From positions 1,068,411-1,132,410 of the forward strand of contig NZ_BJKN01000002.1 of assembly GCF_006538365.1 (NCBI RefSeq): DNA of 64,000 nt. The letters run 5' to 3'. A model generated the notes under the pieces. That model was given only the letters and a program-made list of their open reading frames with translations. It was not told the DNA's origin and did not search any database. Shown in pieces: positions 34,728 to 41,822 of this stretch. The position numbers and the translations under genes are program-made. The first letter of the stretch is position 1, and each line of letters starts with the position of its first letter. Source of the stretch: Moorella sp. E308F. Its GTDB lineage: Bacteria > Bacillota > DSM-521 > Neomoorellales > Neomoorellaceae.

Positions 34728-35278
34728 TTGCCTTCACCTCCGAACAATTCTGCCAGTCCTTTATTGATGTAGCGCTGTACCCAGTCCAGTACCGGCCCAC
34801 AGTTTAAAGGTACCTCGCCCAGGTGAAGCTGCAACCAGGCGGAAGAAAAATGGAATTCTTTTGGCCCCCGACGGTGGTAATAAACAAGCTCTACCGGTTC
34901 TTCCCGGCTCAAAGCGGTGGCTATGGTCGCTCCCATGTCACCTAAGGGCGGCAGGTCCGGGTGGCTCAGCTTCATTGTTACCGCCACCCTGGTCCCCTGG
35001 CCCGGCCGGGATTCCAGAGCAACTTTACCCCCACACTGGGCTGCCGTAGCCTGCAAAAGGGGCAACCCCAAGCCTACCTTTCTGGTGGTCCGGGTAGTGT
35101 AAAAGGGGTCCAGGACCTTTTGTAAGGTTTCGGGTCCCATTCCACGGCCGTCATCCTGGACTTCGATGGTCACCTGATCGCGGTCCTCATCCTCGACAAT
35201 GGTAATGAGAATATGACGGGCCCCTGCAGCCAGGGCATTTTCCAGGAGATCAAGAATGTGCAGGGCCAGTTCTTCCAT
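34724..35278 (-). CDS. GHKL ATP-binding domain protein in the hyd operon
   Basis: 184 residues with only the kinase-type ATP-binding fold: N box LDLLENALAAGARH, G1 QDDGRGMG, F box DPFYTTR and G2 KVGLGLPLLQATAAQCGG. No phospho-accepting His domain is present. A C-terminal 70 residues of unknown fold follow (ELVYYHRRGPKEFHFSSAWL). Such proteins can be anti-sigma kinases or partner kinases. It is embedded between hydC and hndB with overlapping ends, so it is surely made with the hydrogenase. Its target is unknown. Confidence 0.85.
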   Translation of the reverse strand: MEELALHILDLLENALAAGARHILITIVEDEDRDQVTIEVQDDGRGMGPETLQKVLDPFYTTRTTRKVGLGLPLLQATAAQCGGKVALESRPGQGTRVAVTMKLSHPDLPPLGDMGATIATALSREEPVELVYYHRRGPKEFHFSSAWLQLHLGEVPLNCGPVLDWVQRYINKGLAELFGGEGK

Positions 35279-35283
35279 GGCTT

Positions 35284-35757
35284 TTACTGATACTGCTCTA
35301 ATACAGCCACCGCCGTATCAGGCTTTAGAAGGCCGTGGGCGCGCTTGTTGACGGTCATAACCGGACCCAAGCCGCAGGCGCCGAGACACCGGACAACCTC
35401 CAGGGAAAACTTGCCGTCGTCGGTGCTGTCCCCGGCCTTAATGCCCAGCTCCTTTTCCAGGCGCTCCAAGATTTCCGGCGATCCCTTAACGTAGCAGGCC
35501 GTACCCTTACACACGGATATCTGGTATTTACCCTTGGGTTTGACGGTAAAATGGTGGTAGAAGGAGATGACACTGTAGACTTCCGTCAGAGACACTCCCA
35601 GGCCGTCGGCTATGGCCACCTGAACCTGACGGGGTAAGTAGCCGATGAGCTCCTGGGCCTGGTGGAGGACTTCGATGAGGTCAGAAGGCCGGCCGCGGTG
35701 GGCGGCAATGATCTTATCGAGTTCCTCCCATTTGGCTTCGCATTGACAGGCTTCCAT
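35284..35757 (-). CDS. hydC: HydC: NuoE-like [2Fe-2S] hydrogenase subunit (HndA-like)
   Basis: 157 residues. An N-terminal helical bundle (LIEVLHQAQELIGYLPRQVQ, ADGLGVSLTEVYSVISFYHH) precedes a thioredoxin-like [2Fe-2S] domain with four Cys in VCKGTACYVKG and VRCLGACGLGPVM, as in NuoE. In bifurcating hydrogenases this cluster links HydB and HydA. AAGGAGG stands before the ATG. Confidence 0.95.
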   Translation of the reverse strand: MEACQCEAKWEELDKIIAAHRGRPSDLIEVLHQAQELIGYLPRQVQVAIADGLGVSLTEVYSVISFYHHFTVKPKGKYQISVCKGTACYVKGSPEILERLEKELGIKAGDSTDDGKFSLEVVRCLGACGLGPVMTVNKRAHGLLKPDTAVAVLEQYQ

Positions 35758-35818
35758 AGTAAAACCTCCTTAAAATAAGGAATCCCATTTTTATTAACGA
35801 AATACCGAACTCAATGTA

Positions 35819-36577
35819 CTATTTATCTGAAATTGCTTCTTCCCCACCAATCACCACCTTAAATTGTTGCTGCCGCATGGCATGGACCAGCGCGGTTATA
35901 TTTACCACCTCTAAATCATAATCAGTAACCCGGCGGCCAATGTCATGTAAGTAATGGGCATCAGAAGCCGCCACCAGGGGCCAGCCGGCGAGGGTTTGGA
36001 ATTTCTTGCGGGCGGCCTCCGGGGTAAGCAGGCCCAGTTCCAGGGCCGCTACCGGCAGTCCAGGTGGGATTAACCCAAGGTGGACGAGCAGGCTGTATGA
36101 TGGTCGGTCCACATGGGCCGGCAGGCATAAGCCGCCGCGCCTGGCTACCTCCCCGGCCACTTCCTCTACCCCCAGGCCGGTGCTGGCCAGGAGGAGCCTT
36201 TTTTCCCGGCCTATCTCTCTTCCAGCAGCATCCATAAGAAGCTGAAGGCCAAAATAATCTTCCCGGTTTTCTCCAGCAGGGAGGTGACGGTAAACTTCCG
36301 CCTGCCACTCCAGAGCCTCCTCCGCCGTTTCGAAAAGACAAACCAGGTGCACATCCTCCTTCGTCTGGACTTCCAACCCGGCAAGGACTATGAGCCCCGT
36401 ATCCCGGGCTGCTTCCTGGACGGCAGCCACATTGCCGGCGCTGTTGTGGTCGGTTACAGCAATGAGCTGGAGCCCCGCTTTTAAAGCCGCGGCTACAATC
36501 CGTGGCGGTGTCATTTCCTCGCCGGCACAGGGTGACAGAGCTGTATGGATATGGAGGTCGGCACGATAAAGAGCCAT
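35819..36577 (-). CDS. PHP-domain phosphoesterase
   Basis: 252 residues opening YRADLHIHTALSPCAGEEMT, whose HxH metal motif and following TDHNS are typical of PHP phosphoesterases (TrpH/YciV group). More His are in LCLPAHVDRPS and ASDAHYLHDIG. It may hydrolyse a nucleotide or phosphoprotein bond. The location within the hyd operon, between HydC and the DRTGG protein, is suggestive, but the substrate is unknown. Confidence 0.85.
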   Translation of the reverse strand: MALYRADLHIHTALSPCAGEEMTPPRIVAAALKAGLQLIAVTDHNSAGNVAAVQEAARDTGLIVLAGLEVQTKEDVHLVCLFETAEEALEWQAEVYRHLPAGENREDYFGLQLLMDAAGREIGREKRLLLASTGLGVEEVAGEVARRGGLCLPAHVDRPSYSLLVHLGLIPPGLPVAALELGLLTPEAARKKFQTLAGWPLVAASDAHYLHDIGRRVTDYDLEVVNITALVHAMRQQQFKVVIGGEEAISDK

Positions 36578-36590
36578 AGTATTCTAATTC

Positions 36591-36929
36591 TCACTTCTCA
36601 TATAACAGCTGGTATAAACGCCCGGCTATTTCAAAGGTATGGTAAGGTGTATACAGGAGAGGTAATCCTTCCGCCTCAGCTTTCTGGCAGACTTCCGGAG
36701 GGATTCCCCGCCCTCCAGTGAACACCACCCCGGCCGCCCCGGTCAGGAGGGCCACGGCCACTACATTCATGTGCGTCTGGAGAGTCAGCCAGAGGCATCC
36801 GGGTGTTCCATTGGCCATAAAATCGCTTATCAAGTCAGAACAGTAGCCGGTACTAACCTCCCTGTCCAGGACCTTCTCTCCTGCCAAAACCTGCAAATTC
36901 AAGCGTTCAACTATTTCCCGGAGTTTCAT
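36591..36929 (-). CDS. DRTGG-domain protein (short form)
   Basis: 112 residues, a stand-alone DRTGG-like domain: KLREIVERLNLQVLAGEKVL, then GYCSDLISDFMANG and GVVFTGGRGIPPEV. DRTGG domains accompany CBS pairs and phosphotransacetylases and may bind nucleotides. ATG 36929 has AAGGAG nine bases upstream and lies inside the tail of the hydrogenase-like gene (23-base overlap). A paralogue opens the operon at 39221, with about the same first 110 residues. Confidence 0.83.
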   Translation of the reverse strand: MKLREIVERLNLQVLAGEKVLDREVSTGYCSDLISDFMANGTPGCLWLTLQTHMNVVAVALLTGAAGVVFTGGRGIPPEVCQKAEAEGLPLLYTPYHTFEIAGRLYQLLYEK

Positions 36930-38226
36930 CTCTATTTCTCCTTTCCGGTTGGGCCATGGACGGCGGCAGTTTCCGCGCCAGTTCCACCACTTCTTCTGCC
37001 AGGACTCGCACCCGGTCGCGAAGAACGAAGACGCAGTCGGTATCCTGGGCTTCCTCCCGGACAATATCCTCAGCCAGGGCGCGGCAGCTGGGCGAGCCAC
37101 AGGAGCCGCAATCCAAACCGGGAAGCATAGCCTGGGTGGCTTCCAGGCGTTGCATCTTTTCGATAGCGGTGGCCAAGTCGGTATCCAGCTGGAGGGACGG
37201 CCGTGGCTGTACCGGAGCCGCGACCAGGCTGGCGCCTGCTTCCGGCAGGTTTGCGGGTCTGGGCGGCAGGCCGCGGGCGAGTTGCCTCAGCTCTAACCTC
37301 GCCAGGTAAGGGTTGTGCACCATGAGGGCGCCACCGACACAACCGCCGGGGCAGGCCTGGGCTTCAATATACTCAATGTCCTCGAAGTCGCCCGCTTCAA
37401 TACGGGTGAAGACCTCAATGACGTGGTGGATACCATCTACTTCCAGTAAACGCCGGCCGCCAATGCTGGCATTCTCGCCACCGCTGTGGCCCCACCCGTA
37501 ACCGGCAGCTCCAGCACGGGAGGGATAAGGTACAGCGGTAGCCAAGCGCTGACGGATATCACCATATATGGCGGCCAGGGGAATGACTCTATCAGGGCCC
37601 GGCAGTCCACCTTGAGGCTGGCGCGCAGCCGTAATCTTGGCCGGGCAAGGGGAAATAAAGAAGGTGCCAATGGCTTGCGAAGGTAACCCGGTTGCCTCCA
37701 TCGCTTCTTCTCGGGCCAATCTTGCGGCCACATCCACAGGGGTGGCCAGGGGTAAAATCTGCTCTACCAGGGAAGGGAAACGCACCTGGATCAAGCCCAC
37801 CACCGCCGGGCAGGCCGGGGAAATGAGCGGCCTTTTCCCCCTATAATCATCCAGGTACCGCCTGATTGCCCGGGCTACTATTTCCGCCGCCAGGGCCACT
37901 TCGTAAACGGCATCAAATCCCACGGCTACCAGGGCACCCAGGATATGTTCCAGGTCCGCCTGACCGGCAAACTGCGAGATTATGGCTGGAGCGGGCAGGG
38001 CGATCCGGTAGCTATAGGCAGCCAGAGCCGTCAGATCATCGCCCACGGCGATCTTGGCATGGTTAGGGCAAATGCGAATACACTCGCCGCAGTCAATGCA
38101 GCGCTCCTGGATAATACGCGCCTTGCCTTCCCGTACCCGGATGGCTTCTGTAGGGCAGTGTTTGATACAGTTGGTACAGCCTTTACATTTATCCTCTTCC
38201 AGGTGTACGGAATGGAAATAACCCAC
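36907..38226 (-). CDS. [FeFe]-hydrogenase-like sensor protein (HydS-type, no catalytic partner domains)
   Basis: 439 residues: two [4Fe-4S] motifs (CKGCTNCIKHCP, CIDCGECIRICP), a hydrogenase large-subunit domain whose loops read SPACPAVVGL, ISPCPAKIT and AQACPGGCVGGA (the four H-cluster Cys appear kept although the surroundings differ from TSCCP and MPCTxK), and a C-terminal Fe-S motif LDCGSCGSPSCRALAEDIV. It matches sensory hydrogenase-like proteins found with HydABC in clostridia. It shares architecture with the sensor half of the sigma-54 regulator at 25425. The GTG start follows GGCGGTGG. Confidence 0.87.
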   Translation of the reverse strand: MGYFHSVHLEEDKCKGCTNCIKHCPTEAIRVREGKARIIQERCIDCGECIRICPNHAKIAVGDDLTALAAYSYRIALPAPAIISQFAGQADLEHILGALVAVGFDAVYEVALAAEIVARAIRRYLDDYRGKRPLISPACPAVVGLIQVRFPSLVEQILPLATPVDVAARLAREEAMEATGLPSQAIGTFFISPCPAKITAARQPQGGLPGPDRVIPLAAIYGDIRQRLATAVPYPSRAGAAGYGWGHSGGENASIGGRRLLEVDGIHHVIEVFTRIEAGDFEDIEYIEAQACPGGCVGGALMVHNPYLARLELRQLARGLPPRPANLPEAGASLVAAPVQPRPSLQLDTDLATAIEKMQRLEATQAMLPGLDCGSCGSPSCRALAEDIVREEAQDTDCVFVLRDRVRVLAEEVVELARKLPPSMAQPERRNRDETPGNS

Positions 38227-38239
38227 CGCGCCACCGCCT

Positions 38240-38674
38240 TCAGCGATTATAAATAATTATGTTAACGGTAGTACCCTGACCCGGCGCCGACTTTATTTCC
38301 AGTTCATCGGCACAGCGGCGGATATTGGGCAGTCCCATACCGGCACCGAAACCCATCTCCTGGATCTCCCGCGGAGCGGTAGAATAGCCTTCCTGCATGG
38401 CCAGGTCAATATCAGGTATCCCCGGGCCGGTATCACGGGCGGTAATGGTGATAACCCCAGGTGTTATCTGCGCTTTCAGTTCCCCGCCCTCCGAGTGGAT
38501 AACTATATTCATTTCCGCCTCATAGGCGGCAATGGCCACCCGCCGGATAATCGCCGGTGGAAACCCTACCTGTTGCAGGACCTGGCGGATGCGCGCCGCC
38601 CCGTCCCCGCCTGCCAGGAAATCCCGCGCCCGAACGGGAAAAGACATTTCCAGGGACGGTATATTATCTTTCAA
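38240..38674 (-). CDS. Anti-sigma-type GHKL ATPase (RsbW/SpoIIAB-like)
   Basis: 144 residues with an N box VAIAAYEAEMNIVIHS, G1 ARDTGPGIPD and lid/G2 FGAGMGLPNIRRCAD, matching serine kinase anti-sigma factors. A preceding helix (ARIRQVLQQVGFPPAIIRRV) is also typical. The TTG at 38674 has GGAG eight bases upstream and is preferred over GTG 38683. It overlaps the DRTGG stop by 11 bases. It may act as a kinase in a signalling chain with the DRTGG protein and the hydrogenase-like sensor. Confidence 0.85.
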   Translation of the reverse strand: MKDNIPSLEMSFPVRARDFLAGGDGAARIRQVLQQVGFPPAIIRRVAIAAYEAEMNIVIHSEGGELKAQITPGVITITARDTGPGIPDIDLAMQEGYSTAPREIQEMGFGAGMGLPNIRRCADELEIKSAPGQGTTVNIIIYNR

Positions 38675-39221
38675 GGCAACCACTCCGGCTAGTCCAGGCA
38701 GGCTTCCTTGTCTCTCCAGTAACTCCTACCTGTTGAAGCCCTTCCTCGCAGCATCCCTCCATTGTCCTCTCCCCTCCCGCCGGCATGGCGCCATACGGTA
38801 TCGTACCAGCTTTTTTCCCCTCCTGCGTTTTCTCACTTTCCCAGCTTAAGGTAGCGACCTGGTCATCACCCACCTCCCTGGAACAGCCTTTCAGCCCTGC
38901 CTGGAAAAGGCGGCCGCAGCTGTCATACATCAATAACCTGGTGCCCAAGAGAGGTAGGCCCATGCCTGCAGCAGCCTCGATAAGGTTTTCATCCGGCCTC
39001 TTCCCCCGGACGAAGACGATGGCCACGGCGTCGATCATGGCTGCGGTATGGAGAACATGGGTATTGGTCAAACCTGTCAGTAGGAGAACCCGCCCGCAGG
39101 CAAAGGCCAGGACGTCGCTCATCAGGTCGGAACCAAAACCGGCTTCTACTTCCAGGTCCAGTTTATCAGCACCGGTAAAGACCTCAGCTTCCAGAATCGC
39201 CTGAACTTCCCGGAGTTTCAC
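38664..39221 (-). CDS. DRTGG-domain protein with C-terminal extension (first gene of the hyd operon)
   Basis: 185 residues. The first 110 form a DRTGG-like domain (KLREVQAILEAEVFTGADKL, GFGSDLMSDVLAFACG, VFVRGKRPDENL) paralogous to the protein at 36591. The rest is a low-complexity Gly/Glu/Lys tail with no recognised domain. The GTG at 39221 has AGGGGG 11 bases upstream. A Rex-type operator lies 19-36 bases before the start, which makes this the first gene of the hydrogenase transcript. Confidence 0.8.
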   Translation of the reverse strand: MKLREVQAILEAEVFTGADKLDLEVEAGFGSDLMSDVLAFACGRVLLLTGLTNTHVLHTAAMIDAVAIVFVRGKRPDENLIEAAAGMGLPLLGTRLLMYDSCGRLFQAGLKGCSREVGDDQVATLSWESEKTQEGKKAGTIPYGAMPAGGERTMEGCCEEGLQQVGVTGETRKPAWTSRSGCLER

Positions 39222-39239
39222 CGGGTCCGAACCCCCTGA

Positions 39240-39257
39240 TGGTGAATTGCTTCACAA
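39240..39257 (-). promoter_or_regulatory. Rex operator upstream of the hyd operon
   Basis: Read on the minus strand: TTGTGAAGCAATTCACCA, which matches the Rex consensus TTGTGAAnnnnTTCACAA at 13 of 14 fixed positions. Rex releases DNA when NADH/NAD rises, which would raise H2-evolving capacity. A weak promoter pair (TTGAAG 39284-39279 and GCTATT about 39261-39256) would place the site at the transcription start. Confidence 0.78.
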
Positions 39258-39265
39258 TAGCTAGC

Positions 39266-39300
39266 AAAAATAACAGGCCTTCAATAAGCCCCTGCCTGTT
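39266..39300 (-). terminator. Terminator-like hairpin after the micro-ORF
   Basis: Arms AACAGGC (minus strand, 39300-39294) and GCCTGTT (39278-39272) are followed by A and five T. The 5' arm lies within the last codons of the micro-ORF at 39281-39340. The stem is short (7 pairs) with a 15-base loop, so strength is uncertain. Confidence 0.55.
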
Positions 39301-39340
39301 TCTTTTTCATTTCAGTAATAGCGCGCTCATTCACTTTCAT
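39281..39340 (-). CDS. 19-residue micro-ORF upstream of the hyd operon
   Basis: It encodes MKVNERAITEMKKKQAGAY, lysine-rich with no recognised family. AAAAGGA stands seven bases before the ATG. The end overlaps the 5' arm of a terminator-like hairpin. It could be a leader peptide, a small protein gene or chance; the good ribosome site and position raise it above chance. Confidence 0.4.
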   Translation of the reverse strand: MKVNERAITEMKKKQAGAY

Positions 39341-39488
39341 TGTAAAGTCCTTTTGTGATAGTTCATATGTGGTTTTTATTCGCCATGAATTTTAATTTTC
39401 CTGCTAGGTCTTATAAAATTCTTATTAACCATACATTTTATTGTACATCATTGTCCATTTTTTTGGCATTTTGCTTTTTGGATATAAG

Positions 39489-39592
39489 GCAAGGATGGCC
39501 CGTCAGGCCGGGCCGAGGATTTAATGGAGGGGAGCCACGGAGCGAAAGCGGAGTAGGGTGGAGGCCGTTTAAGCCTCAGGCCGTATCCTTGC
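39489..39592. ncRNA. Folded RNA or mobile-element end candidate
   Basis: Closing arms GCAAGGAT (39489-39496) and ATCCTTGC (39585-39592) enclose three nested hairpins: GGCCCG/CGGGCC (39497-39514), CCAC/GTGG (39535-39561) around GCGAAAGC, and GAGGC/GCCTC (39561-39577). The segment is much more GC-rich than its flanks. The strand is undetermined, and no known family was recognised. Most of 39341-39733 besides this shows no gene. Confidence 0.6.
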
Positions 39593-39617
39593 TAGAAGTA
39601 TAAATCCGCAGTCAGTA

Positions 39618-39644
39618 TTAACGTCCCACCAGCACCTTAGACAT
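39618..39644 (-). CDS. 8-residue micro-ORF (MSKVLVGR) or truncated gene start
   Basis: A near-ideal ribosome site (TTGGAGGTGA, GGAGG 11 bases from the ATG) precedes only eight codons, then TAA. It lies downstream of adh on the same strand and directly before the folded element. It may be the remaining 5' end of a gene cut by insertion of that element. Confidence 0.3.
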   Translation of the reverse strand: MSKVLVGR

Positions 39645-39733
39645 GCGTGGTCACCTCCAAAACATAATTAACATCGCAGGGGAAGGGAGCAGGGGGCAAA
39701 AAACTTTCTCACCTGCTCCCAAAGCCCTGAGAT

Positions 39734-40936
39734 TTAATACAGTTTATCCCCAAGACGGCCTTCATAACTTCTGGTCAGCAGTTCTACTGCCGCATCTTTG
39801 GTCATCGGCCGCTTAGACCAGCCGTAAAAAGCAGTAATCCATGGGCTCTCAACCATCATTTTGGCTAATATTGGAATATCTTCCTTCTTACCGAATGCTG
39901 CCCATGTAGTGGGAAGACCAACATCTTCCAGCAACTGTTTGACCGCACGTATAGCAGTCTGGGCAGCCTGACGGACGCTCATGCCAGCTGTATTCTGACC
40001 TAAAGCCACGGCAATGCGAGCCAGCTTCTCCATACCGTGCCCCATGTTATATTCCATCGCGTAGGGCAGAGCTACTGCACAACCAACACCATGCGGTACA
40101 TGGTATACAGAACCTAGAGTATGCGCTAGAGCATGCCCCTCTACGATACCTGGATCATTAAAAGCCATGCCGGCCATCATTGAAGCATAAGCCATCTTGA
40201 CTCGAGCTTCCAGGTTATCCCCTTCGTAAACAGCTACCGGTAGGGCCTCTGCTATGAACTCCACCGCCTTAAGAGCAATTGCGTCAGTAAGCGGGTTTTC
40301 CTGCCTGGCCATCATCGTCTCAATAGCATGCGACAGGGCGTCGGCACCCGTAGAAGCAGTAACTTTAGGTGGCATACTTACAGTCAGGGTAGGATCCACC
40401 AGTGCCATATCCGGCAGGATGGTCGGTGTGGCGAAGAAGCCCTTAATATTATCTTTAGCAAAGGTTACCACAGAATACATTGTACATTCGGTACCGGTTC
40501 CGGACGTGGTAGGGACGGCAATAATAGGCGCACCCTTTTTGGGGAAGGTGGTATTAACCAGATAATCCTCGGTTTTACCCGGCAGCGCCAGGAGCTGAGC
40601 AACCACCTTAGCAATGTCGATAGCACTACCGCCACCCAGACCAATTACAAAGCTGCCAGCTTCCTTTCGGGCAAAGTCAGCAGCTTGGTCACAGACCACA
40701 TTATCCGGCTCGGGTTTACCCTGGTCAAAAACCGCTGCTTCAAATCCATCCTTCTTAAGGGCCTGTACTACCCGATCAGCGATCCCCGCCTGAGCTACCC
40801 CGGGATCAGTTACAATAATAGCCTTTCCGCTTATACCCATTTCTTTGATATACTGGCCAATATTGTCTACGGCATTTACACCAAACACTACTTTTTGAGG
40901 AGTATAGTACTGAACCACTTTGAGCACTGAGAACAT
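39734..40936 (-). CDS. Iron-containing alcohol dehydrogenase
   Basis: 400 residues of the Fe-ADH family: the NAD-binding loop GLGGGSAIDIAKVVA, PTTSGTGTECTMYSVVT, and metal ligands in TGADALSHAIE, EGHALAHTLG and YHVPHGVGCA. It interconverts aldehydes and alcohols with NAD(P)H, plausibly serving ethanol or butanol turnover. GGAGG lies 12 bases before the ATG, rather far. Codon use is visibly more A/T-rich than in neighbours, and it stands alone between two gene-poor stretches (39222-39733, 40937-41822), which suggests acquisition. Confidence 0.93.
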   Translation of the reverse strand: MFSVLKVVQYYTPQKVVFGVNAVDNIGQYIKEMGISGKAIIVTDPGVAQAGIADRVVQALKKDGFEAAVFDQGKPEPDNVVCDQAADFARKEAGSFVIGLGGGSAIDIAKVVAQLLALPGKTEDYLVNTTFPKKGAPIIAVPTTSGTGTECTMYSVVTFAKDNIKGFFATPTILPDMALVDPTLTVSMPPKVTASTGADALSHAIETMMARQENPLTDAIALKAVEFIAEALPVAVYEGDNLEARVKMAYASMMAGMAFNDPGIVEGHALAHTLGSVYHVPHGVGCAVALPYAMEYNMGHGMEKLARIAVALGQNTAGMSVRQAAQTAIRAVKQLLEDVGLPTTWAAFGKKEDIPILAKMMVESPWITAFYGWSKRPMTKDAAVELLTRSYEGRLGDKLY

Positions 40937-41772
40937 AATAATAACGTAACCTCCTTAACCTTAGTATTTTTTCATGGGATTTAAACCACAAGTACTATCA
41001 CTGGATTTACTTCTACCACCAGGCCTCGCTATCTCTTATCAAAAATCACCTTCTCAAGTTTCTAGTAGGTTCTCGGAAATTCTCAACCGTTGCCATGCAA
41101 GCCCTTAAAGAGAGCCTTTATTTTTTCTCCTCACCCCCAGGGAGTATTGGTTTTAAGGGGTCAGTTTTGCTATTCTTTTTTTGCCTCAACTTTTATTACT
41201 TTTTCCCTGATGAATGGTTTCTTGGTTTGTTAAAGCATTTTTTATTGTTCTTCTTGGTATTATTAGTGTGTGTTGCCCCCTCCTAGCATATTCCCTGTTT
41301 ATCCCTGGAGGTTTATGGGGCTTTCCGAGAGCTTACATGGTGCACCCGCGGACGGTAGCAGTCGTCAAAGAGCAAGATGATGGCCCTGACACCGGCAGGC
41401 GAAGAATTCCTGGCCGGAATATTAAAATACCGTTCCTCAGTTTTATAAAAAGCCCTGGCAAACCAGGATGGTATAAACTTAGGACAATTAAACGCTTTTC
41501 TGCGTTTGCTCCTTACTAACCTCAGGTACCTGTGCCCTCATCTGCGGTCCTCGCCAGGTTTGGGTTGCCGTACAAAAATCGCATCCGACCCCAGCACTAG
41601 CTGTCCTGTTAATAGATAAGGGAGTAGCGTGCGGCTGACCATCATGGATCCATGCCGCGGTGATTACTAACATTACAGTAATTCGACATCCTGCACCGCC
41701 TGGCAAATTGGTAATCTACGATAGCCCCGGTCACCTGGGACGCCGGGCCTCAGGTTGAGCCTCACAATAATA
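40937..41772. other. Gene-poor, partly AT-rich stretch
   Basis: About 840 bases upstream of adh with no convincing gene. Two frames draw attention: a hydrophobic plus-strand one (41214-41519) with no ribosome site, and a minus-strand one (41488-41706) containing GVGCDFCTATQTW. Neither matches a family I know. T-rich tracts dominate 41100-41290. It may hold decayed genes or the adh control region. Confidence 0.5.
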
Positions 41773-41801
41773 AAAACCCCCACTCCTGCCAGGGTGGGGG
41801 T
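41773..41801 (-). terminator. Intrinsic terminator of hydG
   Basis: Arms ACCCCCAC/GTGGGGGT (41775-41801) are followed on the minus strand by five T, 21 bases after the hydG stop. Confidence 0.88.
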
Positions 41802-41822
41802 AAGGTTTAAGTGAAGGCGGAT

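Noticed and set aside
39684-39720. GGAGCAGG/CCTGCTCC hairpin after adh
   Set aside because: A good stem, but no T run follows on either strand, so it is not called as a terminator.
41214-41519. Hydrophobic 101-codon plus-strand frame in the adh-hydG gap
   Set aside because: No ribosome site, T-rich low-complexity DNA explains the hydrophobic start, and no family is recognised.
41488-41706. 72-codon minus-strand frame containing GCDFC
   Set aside because: No clear ribosome site, mixed codon use and no homologous family known to me; possibly a gene relic but unsupported.
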